A stretch of DNA of 64,000 nucleotides from Phytobacter massiliensis JC163 (GTDB taxonomy: Bacteria > Pseudomonadota > Gammaproteobacteria > Enterobacterales > Enterobacteriaceae). Positions within the stretch are counted from its first letter, which is position 1; every line of letters begins with the position of its first letter. Under the pieces are notes generated by a model, which worked only from the letters and a program-made list of their open reading frames with translations, had not been told where the DNA came from and searched no databases. The position numbers and the translations under genes are program-made. The stretch is taken from the NCBI RefSeq assembly GCF_000321045.1, contig NZ_HE578948.1, forward strand, positions 376,961 to 440,960, written 5' to 3'. Below, piece by piece: positions 28,587 to 36,602 of the stretch.

Positions 28587-28612
28587 TTCTCCCTCTCTTT
28601 CGGGAGAGGGAG
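28587..28612 (+). repeat. Short GC-rich palindrome after ggt
   Basis: TCTCCCTCTC, TTTC and GGGAGAGGGAGA form a hairpin belonging to the window-wide CCCTCTCCC/GGGAGAGGG family, here without the GGGTGAGGG extension. It lies between the convergent ggt and yhhY genes and may serve as a terminator. Confidence 0.7.
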
Positions 28613-28620
28613 AAGAATTA

Positions 28621-29109
28621 TTATTTTATCCGCGCCATAAAAAAGGCATCCACATATTCGCCGTTACGCAGGGCGAATTTTTTGCCGGTGCCTTCAATGC
28701 CAAAACCGAATTTGCGATACAGCGCCAGGCCTGCGGCATTATCCACAAAGACCGTTAGCTCGATGCGCTCAATACGCAGCCAGTTGTCGCACAGGTTGAC
28801 CATCTCCTGCATCAGGGCGCTGCCAACGCCCCGCGCGCGAAACTGGGCGCCGACGCTCAGACCAAACGTCGCGACATGGCTGCGACGCGGGTTCGGTTCG
28901 ACATCCATTACCAGATGGCCCGCCACCGTATCGTCAATACAGGCGACCAGATGGCGGCGGCCCGGACGGGGCATTAGCCTCTCCTGCCACATCTCCATTG
29001 AAGGATGAGGGATCTGTAGCGTGTCGTGATAGACCTCCGCATGGGCGGTAATCTGGCGTAATGGCTCGGCGTCGCGGGCTTCTGCATGGCGTATCACGAT
29101 ACGACTCAT
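28621..29109 (-). CDS. yhhY: GNAT amino-acid N-acetyltransferase YhhY (AaaT)
   Basis: In E. coli this enzyme acetylates certain free amino acids (for example phenylalanine or methionine) with acetyl-CoA. The 162-residue protein from ATG 29109 has E. coli length, the acetyl-CoA loop QFRARGVGSALMQEM at about 85-99 and the terminal AGLALYRKFGFGIEGTGK. An ATG 33 bp upstream is not supported by family length. It is divergent from ryhB. Confidence 0.9.
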   Translation of the reverse strand: MSRIVIRHAEARDAEPLRQITAHAEVYHDTLQIPHPSMEMWQERLMPRPGRRHLVACIDDTVAGHLVMDVEPNPRRSHVATFGLSVGAQFRARGVGSALMQEMVNLCDNWLRIERIELTVFVDNAAGLALYRKFGFGIEGTGKKFALRNGEYVDAFFMARIK

Positions 29110-29190
29110 CTTTTTCTCCTCATTGTTGTTGTTCTGTAACAACTTCCGGGAGTTTCAGGAGAGGGTCAATGACTTTTTCGCAAAAAGGTG

Positions 29191-29220
29191 TAGACAAGTG
29201 CGAATGATAATGATTATTAT
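29191..29220 (+). promoter_or_regulatory. ryhB promoter with Fur box
   Basis: TAGACA (29191-29196) and TATTAT (29215-29220) form a sigma-70 promoter with an 18-bp spacer and a start at about 29227. AATGATAATGATTATTATTG (29203-29222) is a near-consensus Fur box covering the -10. Fur-Fe(II) should therefore repress the RNA. Confidence 0.9.
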
Positions 29221-29226
29221 TGCCTT

Positions 29227-29319
29227 GCGTTCAGGGAAACCCCTGCGGTAATCCTGAAAGCACGACATTGCTCACATTGCTTCCAGTATTATTTAGCCAG
29301 CCGGGTGCTGGCTTTTTTT
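29227..29319 (+). ncRNA. ryhB: Iron-responsive small RNA RyhB
   Basis: RyhB pairs through Hfq with mRNAs of iron-using proteins when iron is scarce. The core GAAAGCACGACATTGCTCAC, the ATTGCTTCCAGTATTA stretch and the terminator (AGCCAGC, CGGGT, GCTGGCT, T7) match the E. coli RNA as I remember it. The first hairpin differs (GCGTTCAGGG...CCCTGCGG in place of the E. coli sequence). It lies between yhhY and yhhX, the same place as in E. coli. Confidence 0.95.
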
Positions 29320-29412
29320 ATCCTCTTTCCACGCCCTAAGCCGCAGGGAATTGGGGCAGGGGGAAAACATGCGCTATGGTAAGTTCCGGGAACCTTAAAA
29401 AAGGACGAAACC

Positions 29413-30450
29413 ATGACTTTACACTGCGCATTTATTGGATTTGGCAAAAGCACGACCCGCTACCACCTGCCTTACGTGCTACATCGCAAAGAGAGCTGGC
29501 ACGTCGCACATATCTTTCGCCGCCATCCGAAACCGGAAGAGCAGTATCCGCAATATCAGCATATCCACTTCACTAGCGATCTGGATGAGGTGCTCAACGA
29601 CCCGCAGGTGAAGCTGGTGGTGGTGTGCACCCATGCCGACAGCCATTTTGACTACGCGAAGCGGGCGCTGGAGGCGGGTAAAAATGTGCTGGTTGAGAAA
29701 CCTTTCACCCCCACCATGGCGGAAGCCATCACGCTCTTTGAGCTGGCGAAAAGCAAAGGGCTTACCGTTACGCCTTATCAGAATCGCCGCTTCGACTCTT
29801 GCTTTCTTACCACTAAAAAGGTGATTGAAAGCGGTAAGCTGGGTGACATTGTCGAAATTGAAAGCCATTTCGACTACTACCGGCCGGTGGCGGAAACCAA
29901 ACCCGGCCTGCCGCAGGACGGCATGTTTTACGGGCTTGGCGTGCATACGCTGGACCAGATTATCTCCCTGTTTGGCCGCCCGGACCATGTCTCCTACGAT
30001 TTGCGCAGCCTGCGCAATAAAGCGAACCCGGACGACACTTTTGAGGCGCAGCTCTTTTACGGCGACCTGAAAGCCATTGTCAAAACCAGCCACCTGGTCA
30101 AAATCGACTACCCAAAATTCATTGTGCACGGCACAAAAGGGTCGTTTATCAAATACGGCATTGATCAGCAGGAGACCAGCCTTAAAGCCAATATCATGCC
30201 TGGGGATGCAGGTTTTGCGGCGGATGAAAGCACCGGCCAGCTGGAGTATGTGAATGCGGCGGGGGAGACAGTGCGGGAGACAATTACCCCGGAAACCGGC
30301 GACTACGGGCTGGTCTACGACGCGCTCTATTCGACCCTGACCTCCGGTACGGCCAATTACGTCAAGGAATCTGATGTTCTGACCAATCTTGAGATTCTGG
30401 AACGGGCGTTCGAGCAGGCCTCACCTGCCACAGTAACCCTTGCTAAGTAA
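29413..30450 (+). CDS. yhhX: Gfo/Idh/MocA-family oxidoreductase YhhX
   Basis: This is an uncharacterised NAD(P)-dependent dehydrogenase. The 345-residue protein has an N-terminal Rossmann fold (FIGFGKSTTRYHLPY), the family EKP motif in LVEKPFTPT at about residues 95-103, and a C-terminal substrate domain with GMFYGLGVHTLDQ. An earlier in-frame start is not used; ATG 29413 follows AAAAAAGGA. It lies downstream of ryhB on the same strand, so Fur could affect it. Confidence 0.93.
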   Translation: MTLHCAFIGFGKSTTRYHLPYVLHRKESWHVAHIFRRHPKPEEQYPQYQHIHFTSDLDEVLNDPQVKLVVVCTHADSHFDYAKRALEAGKNVLVEKPFTPTMAEAITLFELAKSKGLTVTPYQNRRFDSCFLTTKKVIESGKLGDIVEIESHFDYYRPVAETKPGLPQDGMFYGLGVHTLDQIISLFGRPDHVSYDLRSLRNKANPDDTFEAQLFYGDLKAIVKTSHLVKIDYPKFIVHGTKGSFIKYGIDQQETSLKANIMPGDAGFAADESTGQLEYVNAAGETVRETITPETGDYGLVYDALYSTLTSGTANYVKESDVLTNLEILERAFEQASPATVTLAK

Positions 30451-30574
30451 GGGAGAATGCGCTTTTTCTGGTGATCAATTTTTTTGAACAGAGGAGTCAA
30501 TTTTCACCCTCTATCATCGAACAGCGATCGCGTCCACACTGAGTCCATCGCAAACGAATACGAGGGTGAAACAG

Positions 30575-31270
30575 ATGATCTACTTACGCAAAGCAAACGA
30601 CCGTGGCCACGCAAATCATGGCTGGCTGGACTCCTGGCATACTTTTTCGTTCGCCAACTATTATGACCCGAACTTTATGGGCTTCTCTGCGCTGCGGGTG
30701 ATTAACGACGACGTGATCGACGCGGGGCAGGGGTTTGGTTCCCATCCCCATAAAGATATGGAGATCCTGACCTACGTGCTGCAGGGCGCGGTGGAGCATC
30801 AGGACAGCATGGGGAACAAAGAGCAGGTACCGGCGGGTGAGTTCCAGATTATGAGCGCCGGCACCGGGGTTCGTCACTCCGAATACAACCCGAGCGCCAC
30901 CGAACCGCTGCGTCTGTACCAAATCTGGATCATCCCGCAGGAAAACGGCATCGCGCCGCGCTACGAACAGCGCCGTTTCGACGCCGCCCAGGGGCGTCAG
31001 CTGGTGCTTTCGCCGGATGCCCGCGACGGTTCGCTGAAAGTGCATCAGGATATGGAGCTTTACCGCTGGGCGCTGCCGAAAGATGAGCAGGCTGCTTATC
31101 AGGTGGCGGCAGGCCGTAAAATCTGGATTCAGGTGGTTAAAGGCGACGTGAGCATCAACGGCACGAAAGCGACAACCAGTGATGGCCTGGCCATTCAGGA
31201 TGAGCAGGCGCTGTCTATCCACGCCGACAGCGACAGTGAAATTCTGCTGTTTGACCTGCCGCCAGTTTGA
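30575..31270 (+). CDS. yhhW: Pirin-family quercetin 2,3-dioxygenase YhhW
   Basis: YhhW is a bicupin metal enzyme that cleaves quercetin in vitro. From ATG 30575 it has 231 residues, as in E. coli. The metal ligands are in GFGSHPHKDMEILTYVLQG (two histidines and a glutamate region) with the fourth in GTGVRHSEYN. The physiological substrate is unknown. Confidence 0.95.
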   Translation: MIYLRKANDRGHANHGWLDSWHTFSFANYYDPNFMGFSALRVINDDVIDAGQGFGSHPHKDMEILTYVLQGAVEHQDSMGNKEQVPAGEFQIMSAGTGVRHSEYNPSATEPLRLYQIWIIPQENGIAPRYEQRRFDAAQGRQLVLSPDARDGSLKVHQDMELYRWALPKDEQAAYQVAAGRKIWIQVVKGDVSINGTKATTSDGLAIQDEQALSIHADSDSEILLFDLPPV

Positions 31271-31287
31271 TCCGGCTTAAATAAATG

Positions 31288-31321
31288 ACGCAACCTTCTG
31301 GTTAACACCGGAAGGTTGCGT
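31288..31321. terminator. Hairpin after yhhW
   Basis: ACGCAACCTTC (31288-31298) and GAAGGTTGCGT (31311-31321) are a perfect 11-bp inverted repeat, and the loop TGGTTAACACCG can pair further. No T run follows, so it may be an inefficient terminator or an mRNA-stabilising structure. Confidence 0.45.
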
Positions 31322-31371
31322 GCTGTCCGTGTTAAACTGAGGCACGCTTTCTCAGTTTACTATTCAGGACG

Positions 31372-32367
31372 ATGAAAAAGAAAAGACCCGTACTTCAGGA
31401 TGTAGCCGACCGCGTTGGGGTGACCAAAATGACGGTCAGCCGTTTTTTGCGTAATCCGGACCAGGTATCCGTTGCGCTTCGGGCCAAAATAGCGGCTGCG
31501 CTTGATGAACTGGGTTATATTCCTAATCGCGCGCCTGATATCCTTTCCAACGCCACCAGCCGGGCGGTTGGCGTCCTGCTTCCCTCCCTTACCAACCAGG
31601 TTTTCGCCGAAGTGCTGCGCGGTATTGAAAGCGTGACCGATGCGCACGGCTATCAGACCATGCTGGCGCACTATGGCTATAAGCCTGAAATGGAAGAGGA
31701 GCGGCTTGAATCGATGCTCTCCTGGAACATTGATGGCCTGGTCCTTACTGAACGTACCCACACGCCGCGCACACTCAAAATGATTGAGGTGGCGGGCATT
31801 CCTGTTGTCGAACTGATGGACAGCAAATCCCCCTGTATCGATATCGCCGTAGGTTTTGACAACTTCGAAGCGGCACGGCAGATGACCGCCGCCATTATCG
31901 AACGCGGTCATCGCCGGGTGGCCTATCTCGGGGCGCGTCTTGACGAACGTACTATCATCAAACAGAAGGGGTACGAGCAGGCGATGCATGACGCGGGGCT
32001 TACGCCGTACAGCGTGATGGTTGAGCAGTCGTCGTCCTATACATCGGGCATCGAACTGATGCGCCAGGCGCGGCGCGAATATTCGCAGCTGGACGGTATT
32101 TTTTGCACCAATGATGACCTGGCGGTCGGCGCGGCCTTTGAATGCCAGCGTCTGGGGCTGAAAGTGCCGGACGACATGGCTATCGCCGGGTTTCATGGTC
32201 ACGACATTGGTCAGGTTATGGAACCGCGTCTGGCAAGCGTCCTGACGCCTCGCGAGCGCATGGGCCGACTGGGCGCCGAGCGCCTGCTGGCGCGCATTCG
32301 TGGTGAGACAGTTACGCCAAAATTGTTAGATTTAGGTTTCACATTGTCACCGGGTGGATCCATTTAA
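31372..32367 (+). CDS. gntR: Gluconate utilisation repressor GntR
   Basis: GntR is a LacI-family repressor of gntKU and gntT that releases DNA with gluconate. The 331-residue protein has the helix-turn-helix VLQDVADRVGVTKMTVSRFL (residues 7-26) with the hinge NRAPDILSNATSRAVGVLLPS, followed by a periplasmic-binding-like effector domain. Matching operators are visible before gntK and gntT. Confidence 0.97.
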   Translation: MKKKRPVLQDVADRVGVTKMTVSRFLRNPDQVSVALRAKIAAALDELGYIPNRAPDILSNATSRAVGVLLPSLTNQVFAEVLRGIESVTDAHGYQTMLAHYGYKPEMEEERLESMLSWNIDGLVLTERTHTPRTLKMIEVAGIPVVELMDSKSPCIDIAVGFDNFEAARQMTAAIIERGHRRVAYLGARLDERTIIKQKGYEQAMHDAGLTPYSVMVEQSSSYTSGIELMRQARREYSQLDGIFCTNDDLAVGAAFECQRLGLKVPDDMAIAGFHGHDIGQVMEPRLASVLTPRERMGRLGAERLLARIRGETVTPKLLDLGFTLSPGGSI

Positions 32368-32446
32368 GCTGACAAATTTGAAGTAGCTCACACTTATTCA
32401 CTTCTTCCGCGAATGGTGATTGCTTCTCCATGACCCCAGCACGACA

Positions 32447-32474
32447 ATGTTACCGATAACTGTTACCCGTAACA
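32447..32474. promoter_or_regulatory. Tandem GntR operators before gntK
   Basis: ATGTTACCGATAAC (32447-32460) is directly followed by the perfect palindrome TGTTACCCGTAACA (32461-32474). Both match the TGTTACCNGTAACA GntR site. They lie 29-56 bp before the gntK start. Confidence 0.85.
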
Positions 32475-32502
32475 ATTTCTGTTTATCTGTGGGAGCTACG
32501 CT

Positions 32503-33024
32503 TTGAGCACGATTAATCATGACCACCACGTCTATGTCCTGATGGGCGTATCCGGCAGCGGTAAATCCGCCGTTGCCAGCGAAGTGGCGCATCAACTCCA
32601 CGCCGCGTTCCTTGATGGCGATTTTCTTCATCCGCGCAGCAACATCATGAAAATGGCCTCGGGCGAGCCGCTGAACGACGAAGATCGCAAACCCTGGCTG
32701 CAGGCGCTGAACGACGCGGCTTTTGCCATGCAGCGCACCAACAAAGTGTCGCTGATCGTCTGCTCCGCCCTGAAAAAGCGCTACCGCGATCTGCTGCGCG
32801 ACGGTAACCCAAACCTTTCCTTTATCTATCTGAAAGGGGACTTTGAGGTCATCGAAAGCCGCCTGAAAGCGCGTAAAGGTCACTTCTTCAAAACGCAGAT
32901 GCTGGTTACGCAGTTCGAAGCGCTGGAAGAGCCGGGCGCGGATGAGCGCGACGTGCTGATTGTCGATATTAACCAGCCTCTGGACGGTGTCGTCGCCAGC
33001 ACAATTGAAGTGATTAACAAATAA
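32503..33024 (+). CDS. gntK: Gluconokinase GntK
   Basis: GntK phosphorylates gluconate to 6-phosphogluconate with ATP for the Entner–Doudoroff and pentose phosphate routes. The 173-residue protein has the P-loop GVSGSGKS at 15-22, DGDFLHP and CSALKKRYRD. The start is TTG 32503, chosen because MSTINHDHH matches E. coli; no ATG gives the full P-loop domain. gntU follows 10 bp later. Confidence 0.96.
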   Translation: MSTINHDHHVYVLMGVSGSGKSAVASEVAHQLHAAFLDGDFLHPRSNIMKMASGEPLNDEDRKPWLQALNDAAFAMQRTNKVSLIVCSALKKRYRDLLRDGNPNLSFIYLKGDFEVIESRLKARKGHFFKTQMLVTQFEALEEPGADERDVLIVDINQPLDGVVASTIEVINK

Positions 33025-33034
33025 AGGCAGTGTT

Positions 33035-34375
33035 GTGAGTACATTAACGTTAGTTTTGACAGCGGTAGGCTCCGTTTTGCTACTGCTGTTTTTAGTAATG
33101 AAGGCGCGGATGCACGCTTTTGTTGCTTTGATGGTGGTTTCTATTGGTGCAGGGCTCTTTTCCGGGATGCCGCTGGTAAAAATCGCGGCAACCATGGAAA
33201 AGGGGATGGGCGGTACGCTCGGCTTCCTGGCGATTGTGGTGGCGCTGGGCGCGATGTTCGGCAAAATCCTGCATGAGACCGGGGCGGTCGATCAGATTGC
33301 CGTGAAGATGCTTAAATCGTTCGGTCATAGCCGCGCCCACTATGCCATTGGCCTTGCAGGGCTGATTTGCGCGCTGCCGCTGTTCTTTGAAGTGGCGATT
33401 GTTCTACTGATTAGCGTGGCGTTCTCTATGGCGCGCCATACCGGTAAAAACCTGGTGCAGCTGGTTATCCCGCTGTTTGCCGGGGTGGCTGCCGCCGCGG
33501 CGTTTCTGTTGCCGGGGCCCGCGCCGATGCTGCTTGCCTCCCAGATGCATGCAGATTTCGGCTGGATGATCTTAATCGGCCTGTGCGCCGCTATTCCGGG
33601 AATGCTGATCGCGGGGCCGCTGTTCGGCAACTTTATTGGCCGTTACGTTGAGCTGCATATTCCCGACGACATTACCGAGCCGCACCTGGGCGAAGGTAAA
33701 ATGCCTTCTTTTGCGTTTAGTCTTTCCCTCATTCTGCTGCCGCTGGTGCTGGTTGGCCTGAAAACCATCGCCGCGCGTTTCGTTACCGAAGGCAGCACGC
33801 TGTACGACTGGCTGGAGTTTATCGGCCATCCGTTTACCGCAATCCTTGTAGCCTGTCTGGTGGCGATTTATGGCCTGGCGATGCGTCAGGGGATGGCGAA
33901 AGATCGGGTGATGGAAATCTGTGGTCACGCGCTGCAGCCGGCGGGCATTATCCTGCTGGTGATTGGCGCGGGCGGCGTTTTCAAGCAGGTGCTGGTGGAT
34001 TCCGGCGTCGGCCCGGCGCTGGGCGAAGCGTTGACGGGCATGGGGCTGCCGATTGCCCTGACCTGTTTTGTGCTGGCGGCGGCGGTGCGTATTATCCAGG
34101 GTTCCGCTACCGTAGCGTGCCTGACGGCGGTAGGGCTGGTGATGCCGGTAATCGAGCAGCTGCACTATTCCGGCGCGCAGATGGCGGCGCTGTCGATCTG
34201 TATCGCGGGCGGCTCAATTGTGGTCAGCCATGTGAATGACGCGGGCTTCTGGCTGTACGGTAAATTCACCGGCGCGACGGAAGGGCAAACGCTGAAAACC
34301 TGGACGCTGATGGAAACCATCCTTGGCACCACCGGCGCGATTGTCGGGATGATTGCCTTTACGCTGCTGAGTTGA
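33035..34375 (+). CDS. gntU: Low-affinity gluconate permease GntU
   Basis: GntU is a GntP-family gluconate:H+ symporter of 446 residues with about 12-14 membrane helices. Family motifs include GPAPMLLASQMHADFGWM, GGVFKQVLVDSGVG and GSIVVSHVNDAGFWL. GTG is the start. In E. coli gntKU is a single transcript under GntR and CRP. It is a paralogue of gntT at 59442-60758. Confidence 0.96.
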   Translation: MSTLTLVLTAVGSVLLLLFLVMKARMHAFVALMVVSIGAGLFSGMPLVKIAATMEKGMGGTLGFLAIVVALGAMFGKILHETGAVDQIAVKMLKSFGHSRAHYAIGLAGLICALPLFFEVAIVLLISVAFSMARHTGKNLVQLVIPLFAGVAAAAAFLLPGPAPMLLASQMHADFGWMILIGLCAAIPGMLIAGPLFGNFIGRYVELHIPDDITEPHLGEGKMPSFAFSLSLILLPLVLVGLKTIAARFVTEGSTLYDWLEFIGHPFTAILVACLVAIYGLAMRQGMAKDRVMEICGHALQPAGIILLVIGAGGVFKQVLVDSGVGPALGEALTGMGLPIALTCFVLAAAVRIIQGSATVACLTAVGLVMPVIEQLHYSGAQMAALSICIAGGSIVVSHVNDAGFWLYGKFTGATEGQTLKTWTLMETILGTTGAIVGMIAFTLLS

Positions 34376-34407
34376 TTGTTTTCTGCGGGGAGGAGTGCGG
34401 TCTGGTG

Positions 34408-34441
34408 CCCTCACCCCGGCCCTCTCCCACAGGGAGAGGGA
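34408..34441 (-). repeat. GC-rich palindromic repeat after gntU
   Basis: CCCTCACCCCGGCCCTCTCC, then CACAGGGAGAGGGA, is a reverse-orientation copy of the core repeat found around phd–doc. Confidence 0.9.
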
Positions 34442-34451
34442 GCAAACACTA

Positions 34452-34477
34452 AAAAAGACAGCTTGCGCTGTCTTTTT
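34452..34477. terminator. Bidirectional terminator between gntU and yhgN
   Basis: AAAAAGACAGC (34452-34462), loop TTGC, and GCTGTCTTTTT (34467-34477) give a stem with A and T runs on both sides. It serves the convergent gntU and yhgN. Confidence 0.92.
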
Positions 34478-34485
34478 GCGTTTAC

Positions 34486-35079
34486 CTAGCCTTTCATCCA
34501 CGCCCGGATGCCGTCCAGGAACATCTGGGTGGCGAGCATCACCAGAATTAACCCCATCAGGCGCTCCAGCGCGTTCACCCCTTTCTCGCCCAGCAGACGT
34601 AAAAACAGCGATGATTGCAGCAATACCGCCACCGTGCCGCCCCAGGCGATTAGCAGGGCGATCACCAGGTGCCCCATCTGGTTGGGGTACTGGTGCGAGA
34701 GCAGCATCAGCGTGGCGAGCAGCGTCGGCCCGGCGACCAGCGGGATGGCCAGCGGCACGATAAACGGCTCTTCACCGGCAGGTAGCCCGGTGCTGCTGCC
34801 GGAGGCGCTGGGAAAAATCATCTTAATGGCGATCAGGAAAAGAATGATGCCGCCCGAAATAGAGACGGTTTCGGCGCGCAAATTAAGAAACGCGAGGATT
34901 TTCTCCCCGGCGAAAAGAAACACCAGCATCAGCGCCAGCGCGATCAGCAGCTCGCGGATCATAATTTTACGGCGGCGTTTAGGTTCCGTGTGTTTCAACA
35001 CCGACATAAAAATCGGCAGGTTCCCGAGAGGGTCCATAATCAGGATCAACAACACTGCCGCAGAAATAATTTCGTTCAT
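34486..35079 (-). CDS. yhgN: MarC-family inner-membrane protein YhgN
   Basis: The 197-residue protein has six predicted membrane helices and the family segments LLILIMDPLGNLPIF and PLAIPLVAGPTLLATLML. The MarC family was once linked to multiple antibiotic resistance, but that role was withdrawn; function is unknown. ATG 35079 gives E. coli length; a TTG six bases upstream is possible. It is divergent from asd. Confidence 0.92.
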   Translation of the reverse strand: MNEIISAAVLLILIMDPLGNLPIFMSVLKHTEPKRRRKIMIRELLIALALMLVFLFAGEKILAFLNLRAETVSISGGIILFLIAIKMIFPSASGSSTGLPAGEEPFIVPLAIPLVAGPTLLATLMLLSHQYPNQMGHLVIALLIAWGGTVAVLLQSSLFLRLLGEKGVNALERLMGLILVMLATQMFLDGIRAWMKG

Positions 35080-35238
35080 TATCAATTACCCGTTTTCCGC
35101 TAATTAGCGGTATTTCTGATGGCTTGCCCATCATTGATTAATTTCACTTGCGACTTTGCGTGCATTTTGTAATGTGGATATTCGCGCCAGTTGGAAACTG
35201 GCTCGCACACACAGCACACACCTCGCAGGAAATACGCT

Positions 35239-36345
35239 ATGAAAAATGTTGGTTTTATCGGCTGGCGCGGAATGGTCGGCTCCGTCCTCATGCAACGCAT
35301 GACAGAAGAGCGTGACTTCGACGCCATTCGCCCTGTCTTCTTTTCAACTTCCCAGTTCGGCCAGGCGGCTCCCGCGTTCGGCGGCAAGTCTACCGGCACA
35401 TTGCAGGACGCATTTAACCTGGAAGCACTGAAGGCCCTCGACATCATTGTCACCTGCCAGGGCGGCGATTATACCAACGAAATCTATCCAAAGCTTCGTG
35501 AAAGCGGCTGGCAGGGCTACTGGATTGACGCCGCCTCTTCGCTGCGTATGAAAGACGACGCCATCATCATTCTCGACCCGGTGAACCAGGGGGTTATCAC
35601 CGACGGCCTGAACAACGGCATCAAAACCTTTGTCGGCGGCAACTGTACCGTCAGCCTGATGCTGATGTCGCTGGGCGGCCTGTTCGCAAGCGATCTGGTG
35701 GAGTGGGTCTCCGTGGCCACTTACCAGGCGGCCTCCGGCGGCGGCGCGCGTCATATGCGTGAGCTGTTAAACCAGATGGGGCAGCTGTATGGCCACGTAG
35801 CCGATGAGCTGGCGACGCCGTCTTCCGCTATCCTGGATATTGAGCGTAAAGTCACTACTCTCACCCGCAGCGGCTCTCTGCCGGTGGACAACTTTGGCGT
35901 GCCGCTGGCGGGCAGCCTGATCCCGTGGATCGACAAGCAGCTTGATAACGGCCAGAGCCGCGAAGAGTGGAAAGGCCAGGCGGAGACCAACAAAATTCTT
36001 GGCACCACGACCACCATCCCGGTTGACGGGCTGTGTGTTCGCGTCGGCGCGCTGCGCTGCCACAGCCAGGCCTTTACCATCAAATTGAAAAAAGATGTTT
36101 CTATTCCGACTGTGGAAGAACTGCTGGCCGCCCACAACCCGTGGGCGAAAGTGGTGCCGAACGATCGCGATATCACCATGCGCGAGCTGACCCCGGCAGC
36201 CGTCACCGGAACGTTATCGACGCCGGTAGGTCGCCTGCGCAAGCTGAACATGGGGCCGGAGTACCTCTCCGCCTTTACCGTTGGCGACCAGCTTCTATGG
36301 GGTGCTGCGGAGCCGCTACGCCGCATATTGCGTCAGCTGGCGTAA
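35239..36345 (+). CDS. asd: Aspartate-semialdehyde dehydrogenase Asd
   Basis: Asd reduces aspartyl phosphate to aspartate semialdehyde with NADPH, the branch point to lysine/diaminopimelate, threonine and methionine, and is needed for cell wall synthesis. The 368-residue protein has the NADP motif [11 protein letters not shown] at 8-18 and the catalytic cysteine C136 in GGNCTVSLM. Other conserved parts are [16 protein letters not shown] and [14 protein letters not shown] 35239 matches the E. coli start; a longer reading from 35191 is rejected. Confidence 0.98.
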   Translation: MKNVGFIGWRGMVGSVLMQRMTEERDFDAIRPVFFSTSQFGQAAPAFGGKSTGTLQDAFNLEALKALDIIVTCQGGDYTNEIYPKLRESGWQGYWIDAASSLRMKDDAIIILDPVNQGVITDGLNNGIKTFVGGNCTVSLMLMSLGGLFASDLVEWVSVATYQAASGGGARHMRELLNQMGQLYGHVADELATPSSAILDIERKVTTLTRSGSLPVDNFGVPLAGSLIPWIDKQLDNGQSREEWKGQAETNKILGTTTTIPVDGLCVRVGALRCHSQAFTIKLKKDVSIPTVEELLAAHNPWAKVVPNDRDITMRELTPAAVTGTLSTPVGRLRKLNMGPEYLSAFTVGDQLLWGAAEPLRRILRQLA

Positions 36346-36361
36346 GCAAAATGTGACTAAA

Positions 36362-36385
36362 GGGGGCGATACGCCCCCTTTTTTT
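36362..36385 (+). terminator. asd terminator
   Basis: GGGGGCG (36362-36368) pairs with CGCCCCC (36372-36378), followed by seven T. Confidence 0.92.
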
Positions 36386-36454
36386 GTGTATTAAAAAATA
36401 AGAAATTTACCGTGATATTTATCGGGAGATAGAGAAAGGGTTGGCTATGCTTTA

Positions 36455-36478
36455 GGTAGGGCGAATACGCGCCCTGCC
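36455..36478. repeat. Hairpin in the glgB upstream region
   Basis: GGTAGGGCG (36455-36463) pairs with CGCCCTGCC (36470-36478) with one G-T pair and loop AATACG. It is not followed by T and lies 125 bp before glgB, so it may be part of the leader. Otherwise the asd–glgB gap shows only AT-rich promoter-like sequence. Confidence 0.5.
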
Positions 36479-36602
36479 TGAGAGTGGGACGGCGCAGAGA
36501 GGATGCACATTATGTGCTGCGCCGTTCAGGTCAAAAAAAGTGTCGCTGCCGGGTGAATAAAATCACCCGGAACAATGCGGCATACATAAAAAGGATGAAA
36601 CC

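Noticed and set aside
34395-34763. Open frame starting in the repeat after gntU and running antisense to yhgN
   Set aside because: It crosses the terminator and the MarC-family gene on the other strand, with shadow-frame composition.
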